NCBI RefSeq assembly: GCF_001426225.1
Contig: NZ_LMRT01000014.1
Location: 767,869 to 831,868 of the forward strand
DNA from: Allobosea sp. Leaf344
GTDB taxonomy: Bacteria > Pseudomonadota > Alphaproteobacteria > Rhizobiales > Beijerinckiaceae
DNA: 64,000 nucleotides
Reading direction: 5' to 3'
A program made the translations under genes and the position numbers. The notes beneath the pieces were generated by a model. The model had not been told where the DNA came from. It saw nothing but the letters and a program-made list of their open reading frames with translations, and ran no database searches. This document shows, piece after piece, positions 40,316-50,000 of the stretch. The stretch's first letter is position 1; each line of letters begins with the position of its first letter.

Positions 40316-41332
40316 ATGCAGGCCGAAACCGACGCCTCCACTCTGCTCGATGGGCTCGATTTCGACGCTTTGCTGAAGGCGCTCGCATCGGGCCGCGGCT
40401 ATGACGCGGCGCTGCGCGACCCGCCGGGCCGGCGCAGCTGGAGCGACACGATCCCGACCTCGCTCAGCTTTATGCAGCTCAACGAGCGCGTCGACCAACT
40501 CGCCAGGCTGCTGGCGATCAACCATGCCCAGCCGGGCTCGGGCGTCGCCATCCTGGCGCCGATGGGACCGGAGGCCGTGATCTCGATCTTCGCCAGCCTG
40601 CGCGCCGGCTTCTCGCCGGTGCTGCTGCCGCTGCATGCGGATGAGGCGGAGCTGCTGCGCATCATGGACGCCGCCAATGCGGTGATGGCGCTGGGCGTCG
40701 GCCGCGTCGGCCCGCTGCGGCCGCTGCTGACCCTGCGCAATCTCGCCATGCGCGCCTTCGGCACCCGCTTCGTCGGCGGGTTTGGGCCGGATATCCCCGA
40801 TGGCGTGGCACCGCTGGATTCGCTGACCAACAGCGCCGGGCTGAACGCCCTGCCCGAGCAGGCGACCCGCGCCGCGATCCGGGTCGTCGACGCGCTGACG
40901 CTGGCGGGGCCGGTGGCGGTGACGGAGAAGACCGTGCTGGCGCGCTCGCTCGAGATTTCGCGCCTGCTGAAGCCTCTGGCCTCGTCGCGCATCGTCACCA
41001 CCTTGGTCGGCGGCGATCTCGCGGCGCTGGCCGCGGGCCCGGGCATGGCGATGCTGACCGGTGTCGAGCTACTCTCCCTCGGCCTGTTCAGCCTGGGCGA
41101 TCTGCAGGCCTGCATGGCGGGCGGGCGCAATATCCATCTCGTCATCCCCGGCGCGATGGAGCCGGCCCTGGCGCATTCGCGCCTGGCGGGCGATCCGGCG
41201 CTGGCGAGCCTGGTGCTGGTCCACAGGCCTGGCGCCGAGCGCGCCCTGCCGGCCCTCATCCGCCCCGACCTCGCCATCGTCGACATCGAAGTGAGGGGCG
41301 CGGCGGAGATCGAGGTGACCCGCCGGAGCTGA
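40316..41332 (+). CDS. ANL-fold-like protein without adenylation motifs
   Basis: A 338-residue protein with the look of the N-terminal half of acyl-CoA synthetase/AMP-binding enzymes: SWSDTIPTSLSFMQLNERVDQLARLL, GSGVAILAPMGPEAVISIFASLRAG and a region resembling the next beta-alpha units. The ATP-binding P-loop (TSGTTGxPK type), the hinge Asp and the C-terminal lid with catalytic Lys are missing, so it is not expected to activate acids. Pro/Gly and Leu content is high but there is no clear membrane helix. It follows the solute-binding gene by 9 bases. Function unknown; a ligand-binding or scaffolding role is inference. Confidence 0.6.
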   Translation: MQAETDASTLLDGLDFDALLKALASGRGYDAALRDPPGRRSWSDTIPTSLSFMQLNERVDQLARLLAINHAQPGSGVAILAPMGPEAVISIFASLRAGFSPVLLPLHADEAELLRIMDAANAVMALGVGRVGPLRPLLTLRNLAMRAFGTRFVGGFGPDIPDGVAPLDSLTNSAGLNALPEQATRAAIRVVDALTLAGPVAVTEKTVLARSLEISRLLKPLASSRIVTTLVGGDLAALAAGPGMAMLTGVELLSLGLFSLGDLQACMAGGRNIHLVIPGAMEPALAHSRLAGDPALASLVLVHRPGAERALPALIRPDLAIVDIEVRGAAEIEVTRRS

Positions 41333-41358
41333 GCCCGCCTCGCGGCGCGCCGGCGGCC

Positions 41359-42708
41359 TCAACGCTCCCGGAAGATCCGGCTGGCGTGATCGGTGAAGGG
41401 CTTGGCGAGATAGGACAGGGCCGTGCGCTGTTCGGTGGAGACGAAGACCTCTACCGGCATCCCCGGCAGGAGCTTGCGGTCGCCGAGCACCGAGACCTCG
41501 CCGTCGAGCTGGACGTCGCCGACGTAATAGGTTGCGCCGGTCGCCGGATCGCGGCTGGTCGCCGGCGAGACATGCACGACCTTGCCGGGATATTCCGGCG
41601 TGGTGTTGCGGTTGAAGGCGGAGAACCGCATCCGCGCCGGCTGGCCCGGCTTGATCTGGTCGATATCGGCGGGCGCGATCCGGATTTCCACGGTCAGCTT
41701 CGCATCATGCGGCACGATCGTGGCGAGCCGTGCGGCGGGGGTGATGACGCCGCCGATCGTGAAGACCGAGAGCTCGTTGACGGTACCGTCGATCGGCGAG
41801 CGGATCTCGGTGCGCGAGAGCCTGTCCTCGGTCGAGATCCGGCGGTCGCTCAGCTCCGACAGCTTGGCCTCGACCTGGCGCAATTCGCGCTGGGCCTCGG
41901 TGCGGGCGGTCTCGTCGATCGCGATGATCTGCAGCCGGCTGTCGCTGATCCGCAGCTTGGCGCGGGCGAGCGTCGCTTCGATCTCGCCGCGCTCGCCCAG
42001 CAGCCTGGCCCATTCGCGGTTGATGTTGAAGACCTTGGTGCCGTCGATATAGCCCTTCTCGAACAGCCCGAGATATTTGTTGCGCTCGAGCTCGACCAGG
42101 CGGAGCTCCTCGGATTTCGCGATCTTGCGGGCTTCGAGCCCCTTCACCTCTTCCCCGGACTGGACGATGCCGATCTCCAGCTGCTCCTTGCGGCTGTCGC
42201 GATTGGTCTTGTTGCCGTCGAACAGCCTGGTCTCGCCCGCCATGATCTGGGTAGCGTCCTCGGAGAGGGTCGCGAGCTCGGCCGGATAGGTCACGCCCGG
42301 CAGATTGTCGCGCTCGGCAACGAGGCGGGCGCGGCGGCCGAGATGCTCGGCGAGTTGCGAGCGGATGATCGAGAGTTCCGCGCGGGTCTGCACGTCGTCG
42401 AGCTGGAACAGCACCTGCCCGGCGCGGACGCCGTCGCCCTGACGGACCGCGATCGCCTGGACGATGCCGCCATCGCGATGCTGCACCTCCTTCAGGTTCT
42501 GGTCGACCTTCACCGCCCCCTGCGCGATGATCGCGCCGTTGAGACTGGCCGTGGCGGCCCAGCCGCCGAAGCCGAGGATCAGCACCAGCGCCAGCGTCGA
42601 GCCGGCGACGACATGCGGGCCGAGGCGGAAGCTGGAGCGGCGCTCCTCCCGCTTCGCCTGCTTCTCGGCATGGGCGAAGGCCGCCCTGTCGAAACTATGC
42701 GCATTCAT
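41359..42708 (-). CDS. Type I secretion membrane-fusion protein (HlyD family)
   Basis: A 449-residue HlyD/PrtE adaptor. The ATG at 42708 has GGAG 8 bases upstream; a GTG 9 bases earlier would sit on the ribosome site. It has one membrane helix at about 30-55 (VVAGSTLALVLILGFGGWAA), a lipoyl half-motif (GAVKVDQNLKEVQHRDGGIV), a long coiled-coil hairpin (about 110-290), the second half-motif RTEIRSPIDGTVNELSV and a beta-barrel with IAPADIDQIKPGQPARMRFSA. It bridges the inner-membrane ABC transporter and an outer-membrane TolC-type pore, which is not encoded here. Last gene of the peroxidase secretion operon. Confidence 0.93.
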   Translation of the reverse strand: MNAHSFDRAAFAHAEKQAKREERRSSFRLGPHVVAGSTLALVLILGFGGWAATASLNGAIIAQGAVKVDQNLKEVQHRDGGIVQAIAVRQGDGVRAGQVLFQLDDVQTRAELSIIRSQLAEHLGRRARLVAERDNLPGVTYPAELATLSEDATQIMAGETRLFDGNKTNRDSRKEQLEIGIVQSGEEVKGLEARKIAKSEELRLVELERNKYLGLFEKGYIDGTKVFNINREWARLLGERGEIEATLARAKLRISDSRLQIIAIDETARTEAQRELRQVEAKLSELSDRRISTEDRLSRTEIRSPIDGTVNELSVFTIGGVITPAARLATIVPHDAKLTVEIRIAPADIDQIKPGQPARMRFSAFNRNTTPEYPGKVVHVSPATSRDPATGATYYVGDVQLDGEVSVLGDRKLLPGMPVEVFVSTEQRTALSYLAKPFTDHASRIFRER

Positions 42709-42735
42709 GATGATCACTCCGGGCGCGGCTCGGGC

Positions 42736-45174
42736 TCAGCAATAATAGAGCTTGTGGTTGCCGTAGATCTCGATCGAGAAGTCCTTGACCTCCTCGGAGT
42801 CGACATAGACGTCGACGAAGGTGCGGTCCTCGTCGTCGATCTTCTCGATGCGGAAGCGGAAGGGCCGGCTGTCCCCGGCATCCTCGCCATAGATGCGGGC
42901 GAAGCCGTCATCATCCTCGGCGGCGGCGTCATCCGCCTGATCCTCATCCGCGTCATCCTGCTTGCGCAGGCTGTACTGCTTGACGACGATGCGGTCGCCG
43001 ACCTCGAGATCGAGGATCTCGTGGATCAGCTCGCGGGCGTCGTCGTGGCCGCTTTCGCCATCCTCGTCGTCATCTTCTCCCGAGCCCTGCTGGCTGGCGT
43101 CCTCGGGCGCATCGGCCTCGTCGTCGTCATCGTCATGGCCGGCGTCGTGCGCGTCATCCTCTTGGCCATCATCCTCATGCCCGTCATCGTGATCGCTTTC
43201 GTCCGCGCCCATCAGGAAACGGAAGACGTCGTTGCCCTTGCCGCCGGTCAGCGTCACCGCCGTCTCGCCGATCAGGAAGCAATCGTCGCCCTCGCCTCCG
43301 ACGAAGGCTTCAAAGCTGCGGATCATATCCTCGCCGATCTCGGTGCCGGCCGCCCGGCCCGCATCGAGATTGACGGTGACGCCCTGCCGCGTGCCGGAGA
43401 AATCGAGCGTGTCGCGGCCGGAGCCGCCATCATAGCAATCCGCGCTGGCATCGGCCGTGGCGATGACATGATCAGACTCGGCGCCGCCCATGACGTGATC
43501 ATGCCCCGTGCCGCCGTCCAGCACATCCGATCCGGCACCGCCGCGCAGTACATCGGCACCCGCCTCGCCCTGCAGCACGTCGTTGCCGGCGCCGCCGACC
43601 AGGCAATCGTCGCCCTCGCCGCCGCGCAGCGTGTCGTTGCCCGCCTCGCCGAAGATCCGATCCGCGCCGGCGCCGCCCAGCGCGATGTCCGTGCCTTCGC
43701 CGGCCTTGATCAGATCGGCGCCTTCTCCGCCATCCAGCGTGTCGTCGCCGGCATCGCCATACAGGACATCGTCCCCGGCCCCGCCGGCGAGGCTGTCATT
43801 GCCGTCGCCGCCATGCAGCGTGTCGCGCCCCTCGCCGCCGGAGAGATGATCATTGCCCTCCCCGCCGACCAGGAGATCGTCGCCGGCCTCGCCGTATAGT
43901 TCATCGTCGCCGGCATCGCCGAACAGCCTGTCGTCGCCGGCGCCGCCGAAGATCCTGTCGTTGCCAGCGCCGCCGAAGACGATGTCGTTGCCCTCGCCCG
44001 CCTGGATCAGATCGTCGCCCGCCCCGGCCACCACGATGTCGTGGCCGGCGCCGGCGCGGATGATGTCGGCGCCGCCGCGCGCATCGATCATGTCGTCGCC
44101 CTGCAGCCCCTCGACGACGTCGCGGCATTCGGTGCCGACCAGCATGTCGTCCGCGGCCGTGCCGGTGATCTCGGTGAACTCGACGACGGCGAAATGCGCG
44201 GTCTGCGCTACCGAGACCGTGCCGTCGCTGATCTCGTAGCGCAATGTCACGGGGCCGTACTGGCCTGGCGTCGGGCTGAACAGCCAGCCCTCCGCGACCC
44301 GGGTGAGCTCGCCGCCGGTGACACGCAGATTGGTCACGGTCAGCGTATCGGCATCGGCATCGCTGGCCCCTGCGAGCAGCGCGGCGACGGTCAAGAGCAG
44401 CGTCTGGCAGCCCGCGAGATCATGCAGCCAGACCGGGCCGGCGACCCGGGGCGCGCGGTTCTGGCGCGGCTCGTCGGGGCCGGGCTCCTGCGGCCCCTCA
44501 TCGTCGCCATCCTCCTCCTCGTCTCCGCCGCCGTCGGGCGGCAGCACGACCACCGGATTGAAGGGGGCGATGATGCTGGGCAGCCCGGCCAGCGGGGCTT
44601 CGATCCGCGCCAGCTGCTCAGCCTCGGCGGTGGCGCTGCCACCCCCGCCACCCTCGGATCCGCCCGAACCGAAAGCGACGGCCCGGCCGTTATCGTTGCT
44701 CTGGCGGCCGACACCCTGCTCGAACTCGGCCGGGCGGAAGCGCGGCAGCGGCAATTGATCGTAATCGATCGCCGGCGAATCGATGCCGAGGAAATCGGGA
44801 AGGCCCGGCACCGCCTGGAACGGGCTGCCCGAGCCGATCGCCCGCTGCGGCCCGGCATCGGCCGGCGCCTGCTTGTTGCCGATCGAGCCGGTCTCGTCCT
44901 CCGGCGCGGGAGCCTCGTCCGGCTCCGTCTCGGCCAGCTTGCGCGCGGCCGCAGGCGCCCCGGTCGCCTCCTCCTCCTGCTGCCCGGCCTCCGCCGGCAC
45001 GGAGGTGGCATGGCTCGGGAACAGGCTCTTGATGTAGAGGGCGATCGCGGTGACCGCGAGCGCCAGCACGCCGGGCAGGCGCGAGCGCTGCGGCTCGGCA
45101 TCCGGCTGGCGGTAGATCTCCTCGGTGGAGAGGGTCCGGTTGTCCTGGGGGCGAAGCGCCTTGACCGCGATCAT
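42736..45174 (-). CDS. Membrane-anchored RTX calcium-binding protein
   Basis: An 812-residue protein starting at ATG 45174, whose first 4 bases overlap the ABC gene stop. A positive N-terminus is followed by one membrane helix (about 33-52, VLALAVTAIALYIKSLF), then a Glu/Pro/Ala-rich linker and a Gly-rich patch (about 150-180). A cadherin-like unit with ATLRYEISDGTVSV-style ending comes next (here GPVTLRYEISDG). More than 15 RTX nonapeptides of the GGxGxDxLx type follow (about 348-591). A segment of dense Asp/Glu/His lies at about 653-711, and the C-terminus ends YYC. RTX repeats fold on binding calcium outside the cell. Lying between the transporter and adaptor genes, with an N-terminal anchor, it is unlike an ordinary substrate. 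Confidence 0.85.
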   Translation of the reverse strand: MIAVKALRPQDNRTLSTEEIYRQPDAEPQRSRLPGVLALAVTAIALYIKSLFPSHATSVPAEAGQQEEEATGAPAAARKLAETEPDEAPAPEDETGSIGNKQAPADAGPQRAIGSGSPFQAVPGLPDFLGIDSPAIDYDQLPLPRFRPAEFEQGVGRQSNDNGRAVAFGSGGSEGGGGGSATAEAEQLARIEAPLAGLPSIIAPFNPVVVLPPDGGGDEEEDGDDEGPQEPGPDEPRQNRAPRVAGPVWLHDLAGCQTLLLTVAALLAGASDADADTLTVTNLRVTGGELTRVAEGWLFSPTPGQYGPVTLRYEISDGTVSVAQTAHFAVVEFTEITGTAADDMLVGTECRDVVEGLQGDDMIDARGGADIIRAGAGHDIVVAGAGDDLIQAGEGNDIVFGGAGNDRIFGGAGDDRLFGDAGDDELYGEAGDDLLVGGEGNDHLSGGEGRDTLHGGDGNDSLAGGAGDDVLYGDAGDDTLDGGEGADLIKAGEGTDIALGGAGADRIFGEAGNDTLRGGEGDDCLVGGAGNDVLQGEAGADVLRGGAGSDVLDGGTGHDHVMGGAESDHVIATADASADCYDGGSGRDTLDFSGTRQGVTVNLDAGRAAGTEIGEDMIRSFEAFVGGEGDDCFLIGETAVTLTGGKGNDVFRFLMGADESDHDDGHEDDGQEDDAHDAGHDDDDDEADAPEDASQQGSGEDDDEDGESGHDDARELIHEILDLEVGDRIVVKQYSLRKQDDADEDQADDAAAEDDDGFARIYGEDAGDSRPFRFRIEKIDDEDRTFVDVYVDSEEVKDFSIEIYGNHKLYYC

Positions 45175-46973
45175 GCCGAGACCCTCGCGCGGTTCTGGAG
45201 TGCGTGGAGCGCCGCCGCCTCGGTGGCCTGCGGCATCCGCACCTCTGACTGTGGGGCTGCCGCGGGGGTCGGTGCCGGCGCCTTCGCCTGCGGCAGGATC
45301 TCGGATTTCGGACCGAAGGCCGCGAGCTTGCCGGCCTGGATCACCGCGACGTAATCGACCGCCGACAGCGCGCTGGGCCGGTGCGCGACCACGACGGCGA
45401 TGCCGCCGCGCGCCTTCACCGCCTCGATCGCCCGGGTCAGTGCCGCCTCGCCCTCGCCGTCGAGATTGGCGTTGGGCTCGTCCATCACGATCATGAAGGG
45501 ATTGCCGTAGAGCGCGCGCGCCAGGCCGATGCGCTGGCGCTGGCCGGCCGAGAGCGCCGTGCCCTGCGGCCCGAGCTGGGTCTGGTACCCGTCCGGCAGC
45601 CGCACGATCATCTCGTGGATGCCGGCCGCGCTCGCCGCGGCGACAACGCCGGCCGGATCGGGCTCGTCGCGCAGGCGGGCGATATTGTCCTCGACCGAGG
45701 CGTCGAGCAGCGAGACCTCCTGCGGGAGATAGCCGATATGGCTGCCGATGCTCGCTTCCGGCCATTGCGACAGCTCGGCCCCGTCGAGCCGCACCGAGCC
45801 GCGCAGCCCCGGCCAGATCCCGGTCAGCGCCCGGACCAGCGTGGTCTTGCCGCCGCCGCTCGGGCCGATGATGCCGACGGCCTTGCCGGCGACGAGCTCG
45901 AAGGAAACGTCGCTGAGCAGCACCTGCCCCGAGCCGGGAGCCGAGACCGTCAGCTTGTCGACCTTCAGGTATTTGAACGGACCCGGCAGCTCCATCGGCT
46001 CCACCGCCTTGCTCAGCGCGACGACCGTGTCGCGCAGCCGGGCGAAGGCGAGCCGCGCCGCCACGAAGGACTTCCAATTGGCGATCGCCTGGTCGACCGG
46101 GGCCAAGGCCCGCGAGGAGGCGATCGTGGCGGCGATGATCGCGCCGGCCGAGAGCTCGCCCTTGATGGTGAGATAGGCGGCAAGCCCCAGCGTCGCCGAT
46201 TGCAGCACCATGCGCAGCACCCGCGAGACCGCGGCCAATGTCCCGCCGAGATCATTGCTCTTCGTCTGCAGGATGAGGTGCTCGCGATTGGCCGCGGTGA
46301 ACCGCGCCACCGCACGGTCGGCGAAGCCCATCGCCTTCAGCACCTCGGCGTTGCGCGCATTGGAATCGGCGATCGTGTTGCGCGTGATCGCCGCCTGCCG
46401 CGTGGTGGCGCTGAGCCCGCGCGTCGCCAGTTCGCTGGCGATGGTCAGGAAGGTCAGCACCACGGCCCCGCCCAGGGTGAGTGCCCCGAGCCAGGGATGC
46501 AGGAAGTAGACGAAGGCCAGGTAGAGCGGGATCCAGGGCAGGTCGAACAGGGCCCCCGGTCCCTGGCTGCCGAGAAAGCCGCGGACGGTGTCGACGTCGC
46601 GGCCGCGCTCCAGCGCCTCGCTGCTGGAGAAGCCGAAGCGCGGCATGTCGATGGCGACGCGATGGGCGATCGGCGCGATCGCCTTGTCGAGCCGCGCCCC
46701 GACCCTGACCAGCACCTGGGTGCGGATCACGTCGAAGCCGCCCTGGAACAGATAGAGCCCGATCGCCAGCACGGAGAGCGCGGCGAGGGTCTGCACGCTG
46801 CCGCTGGTCAGCGCCCGGTCATAGACCTGCAGCATGTAGAACGAGCCGGTCAGTGCCAGCACGTTGATCACGCCGGAAATGGCGAAGAGGAAGATGAAGA
46901 CGCTGCGGAAGCCCTCTGTCAGCTTGGCTGCATCGCGCTTGCGGGCCGAGGCGAGGCTTTTTGACGGGGTCAT
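45171..46973 (-). CDS. Type I secretion ABC transporter (PrtD-like permease/ATPase)
   Basis: A 600-residue half-transporter: six membrane helices in residues 20-310 and an ATPase domain in about 335-570. There is no N-terminal C39 peptidase domain, so it belongs to the PrtD/HasD-type group that exports RTX proteins without cutting them. Walker A GPSGGGKTTLVRAL, signature LSAGQRQRIGLARAL, Walker B FMIVMDEPNANLD and the H-loop VVAHRPSAL are present. The C-terminal 40 residues are Pro/Ala-rich. It lies 85 bases downstream of the giant peroxidase gene and overlaps the anchored RTX gene by 4 bases. Confidence 0.95.
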   Translation of the reverse strand: MTPSKSLASARKRDAAKLTEGFRSVFIFLFAISGVINVLALTGSFYMLQVYDRALTSGSVQTLAALSVLAIGLYLFQGGFDVIRTQVLVRVGARLDKAIAPIAHRVAIDMPRFGFSSSEALERGRDVDTVRGFLGSQGPGALFDLPWIPLYLAFVYFLHPWLGALTLGGAVVLTFLTIASELATRGLSATTRQAAITRNTIADSNARNAEVLKAMGFADRAVARFTAANREHLILQTKSNDLGGTLAAVSRVLRMVLQSATLGLAAYLTIKGELSAGAIIAATIASSRALAPVDQAIANWKSFVAARLAFARLRDTVVALSKAVEPMELPGPFKYLKVDKLTVSAPGSGQVLLSDVSFELVAGKAVGIIGPSGGGKTTLVRALTGIWPGLRGSVRLDGAELSQWPEASIGSHIGYLPQEVSLLDASVEDNIARLRDEPDPAGVVAAASAAGIHEMIVRLPDGYQTQLGPQGTALSAGQRQRIGLARALYGNPFMIVMDEPNANLDGEGEAALTRAIEAVKARGGIAVVVAHRPSALSAVDYVAVIQAGKLAAFGPKSEILPQAKAPAPTPAAAPQSEVRMPQATEAAALHALQNRARVSA

Positions 46974-47017
46974 GGTGCAAAACCGACGGTTGTCGAGAAC
47001 CGGATGAAGGCGGTGGA

Positions 47018-47045
47018 GGGAGGCCGGCCACCGGGCCGGCCTCCC
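47018..47045 (-). other. Strong hairpin between the peroxidase and transporter genes
   Basis: GGGAGGCCGGC / GCCGGCCTCCC, a perfect 11-base GC-rich stem with a 6-base loop, in the 85-base gap after the peroxidase stop. No T-run follows on the transcribed strand, so it may act as a partial terminator or protect the 3' end of the peroxidase message, giving more substrate than transporter. Confidence 0.6.
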
Positions 47046-47058
47046 CTGAACTTCACGC

Positions 47059-50000
47059 TCAAAGCGAGAAGTTGGCTCCGGTCAGCGCATGGCTGCCCTT
47101 CAGGTTGATCTGGAACTCGGCATCGGGCGTGGCGTCGACATTGCCCGAGACCACCGTGTAATCGCCATCGGCTCTGGTCTCGTAGGTCACGCTCAGCTGG
47201 GCCGCGGTCGAGAAGGCCTGGCCGCTCGCCAGCAGGGTGAAGGACTGGTTGCCCGCCACGCCCGCATTGGCGTCGATGCCGCCGAGGTCGAGCTTGTCGC
47301 CCGGCTCGAAGTCCAGGATCGTGTCGCCATCCGCCGCCTCCTTGCTCAGGAAGCGGAAGGTGTCGGTGCCGGCCCCGCCCTCCATCACGTTCACGGCCGC
47401 GCTCGCCGTGATCGTGTCGTTGCCCGATCCGGTGGCGACGTTCTCGATGCTCCACAGCGTATCGGTGCCGCTCTGGCTGCTCATGGCCGAACCGCGCCCG
47501 CCGAGCCCATTGCCGAGATCGACGGTGAGATTGGCCGTGATCGCCGAGAGATCGAGCGTGTCGACGCCGGTCCCGCCATCCATCTCGTCGCCGAAATAGC
47601 TGTCGTCGCCGTCGCTCTTGGCGCCGAGGATCAGATCGTCCCCCGCCCCGGCCACGACCGTATCGTCGCCGGACCCGGCATCGATCAGATCGTTGCCGGC
47701 ACCGCCGAACAGCCGATCCGCACCCGCCTCGCCATAGACCATGTCGTTGCCGCCGCCGGCGAAGACCTGGTCGTCGCCTGCTCCGGCGAAGATCACGTCG
47801 CGGCCGTCTCCGGCATCGGCGAAATCCTGGCCCTCGCCGGCCGACAGCGCGTCGTCACCGCCCTCGCCGACCAGCACGTCGTCGCCGGCCAGAGCCACCA
47901 GATTATCGGCCGCCGCGGTCCCGACCAGGACATCGGCCAGGAGCGTGCCGGTGCGCAGGGCGCCGGTGCCGCCGGCGGGCGGCGGGACTGGCGTGCCCGT
48001 CCCCTCGCCATCGCCGTCCTCGTCGCAGCCGCAATCCTCGTCGTCTTCGTCTTCGTCCTCGTCGTCCTCGTCGTCGCCACCGGTCTCGCCCGTGGTGTCG
48101 TCGTCATCCTCGTCGTCGCCACCGCCCGTGCCGACGCCGTCATCATCCTCGTCATCCTCGTCCTCGCCGGTGCCGACACCCGTGCCGTCATCCTCGTCGG
48201 AGATTTCGAAGACGCGCTCCGGCAGGCCGGTGAGGCCGGTGTTGCGCGCGATGATGTCGGCGAAGCTCTGGCCGTCGATGATGTTCTCGTAGAGGTCGAA
48301 ATTGTCGAGCCGGTCGATGTAGTAGAAGCGGTCGGCCTCCTGCAGCCGGTCGAACTGCTCGTGCAGGACGATCCAGAAGGTCTGGCCGACCATGCCGTCC
48401 ATGATGTGCTTCTCGGCGAGGCCGCCGACCCAGAGATCGACCCGGTCGATGCCCTTCACGGTATTGCCGTTCACCAGCTCGATGTCGGGGTTGACCGCCT
48501 GGAACGCGGCGATCTCCTCTGGCGCCAGCACGAGATCCGGATAGGCCTGCTTGAACTGCGCGATGATGGCGTCGCTCAGCCCGTTGCGCTGCTGGAAATC
48601 CTCCCAGGAGGCGTAGGGGTCGAGATTGCCGGCATAGCTCAGCGCCTCCCGGATATAGGGGTCGGTCGAGTCCCGCAGATCGGCCCGCACCTGGTTCAGC
48701 GTGCCCAGGCCGACATCGCGGCCGCGGGCGACGTTGAAGGCGAAGAGATCGGCGTTGATCCGCACCAGATCGCTGCGCACCGCGTTGACGATGTTGAAAT
48801 CCGCCTCCTCGGCCTGCTGGCCGATCGTGCCCGCCACCACACCGGAGACCCCGACCTGGGCGAAGCCCGGCTGCGGGAAATATCCGAACTGGTTGAGCTG
48901 CGCGACCGGCAGGGTGAAGGCCGCATCGGCATTGGTCGGGTTCAGGAAGGCATCGTAGAGCGCGACCTGGCGGGGCTGCCCGTCGGGGCCGATCACCGTC
49001 AGCGTATCCGAGATCAGCGAATGGCCGAAGCGATAGACCGCCGCGGCGAATTCATGGGAGATCCCGGCCGTCGCATCGGGGTTGTAGGCCTCGAAGCCGT
49101 GGCTGCCATTGCCCTGGATGCCTCCGAGCAGCTTGTCGGCGAATTCGGTGAAGACGACGCGGGCATATTCCGCCTCGTTGATCACCTTGGCGGCCTGGAA
49201 GACCTCCTCCGGCGTGCCCTCGAAGCCCGCATTGAGCAGGTTCTCGACATGGAAATTGTGGTTGCGCGCCCAGACCGTGTGGATCGCGGTCAGCGAGATG
49301 TTCTCGTTGGCGCGGCCGTCGCCGGCGACGAAATGGTCGAGCAGGTTGATGTAGGGGTTGGCGTCCAGGAGCAGCGCATGGCCCGAACCCATGAAGTTCG
49401 AGGCGAGGCCCGGCACCATAGCTTGGTTGATGACGCCGCTCTCATTGACCAGCCCGGCGAAATAGGTCCGGAAGGTGGTCGGTCCCCCCGGCAGGCCGGT
49501 GAAGCTCGTATCATTGGCCCAGTGATGCTCGATCAGCTCGCGCAGCGTGGGCAGCAGGTTGAAGCCGGGGCTCGACGGATCGGGAGCGCCCGAGAGCAGC
49601 CTGGCGCCGACACCGCCCTGCCCGTCCGTCTCGCGCAGGAACTGGCCGACCAGCCCGTTCGAGCCATAGGCCTGGTTCTGGTCGACATAGGGCGAGGTCA
49701 GGTTGAGGTGCTGCGGCACCCCGTTCTCGTCGATCTCGTGCACCGCGCCGCGGGTGAGATCGGCCGGGTTGTCGGTCCCGGGCGCGCGCCCGGAGCCGGG
49801 GCCGCCGATCTCGATGATGCCGTTGGCCGCGCTCTTGGGCAGGAAGTCCAGCCCATGGTCGAAATACTGCCCGAACGCCATGAAGAAGATGTTGGACTCG
49901 TTGGCGGCCTTCGGCAGGTCGGCTTCCTGGCTCCCCAGGATGTTGCTGATGGCGCGGGCGTCGAGACCGTCGAAGATCGGGTTGATCTTGTTGTTGCCGA

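Noticed and set aside
43500..44130. Regularly spaced similar DNA units resembling a repeat array
   Set aside because: They are the 27-base codons-level repeats of RTX nonapeptides, with variable sequence and no constant repeat/spacer pattern, so not CRISPR or satellite DNA.
45174..46077. Upstream extension of the anchored RTX gene to 46077
   Set aside because: The extension runs inside the ABC transporter gene in another frame and reads as non-coding; the ATG at 45174 overlapping the ABC stop is the natural start.
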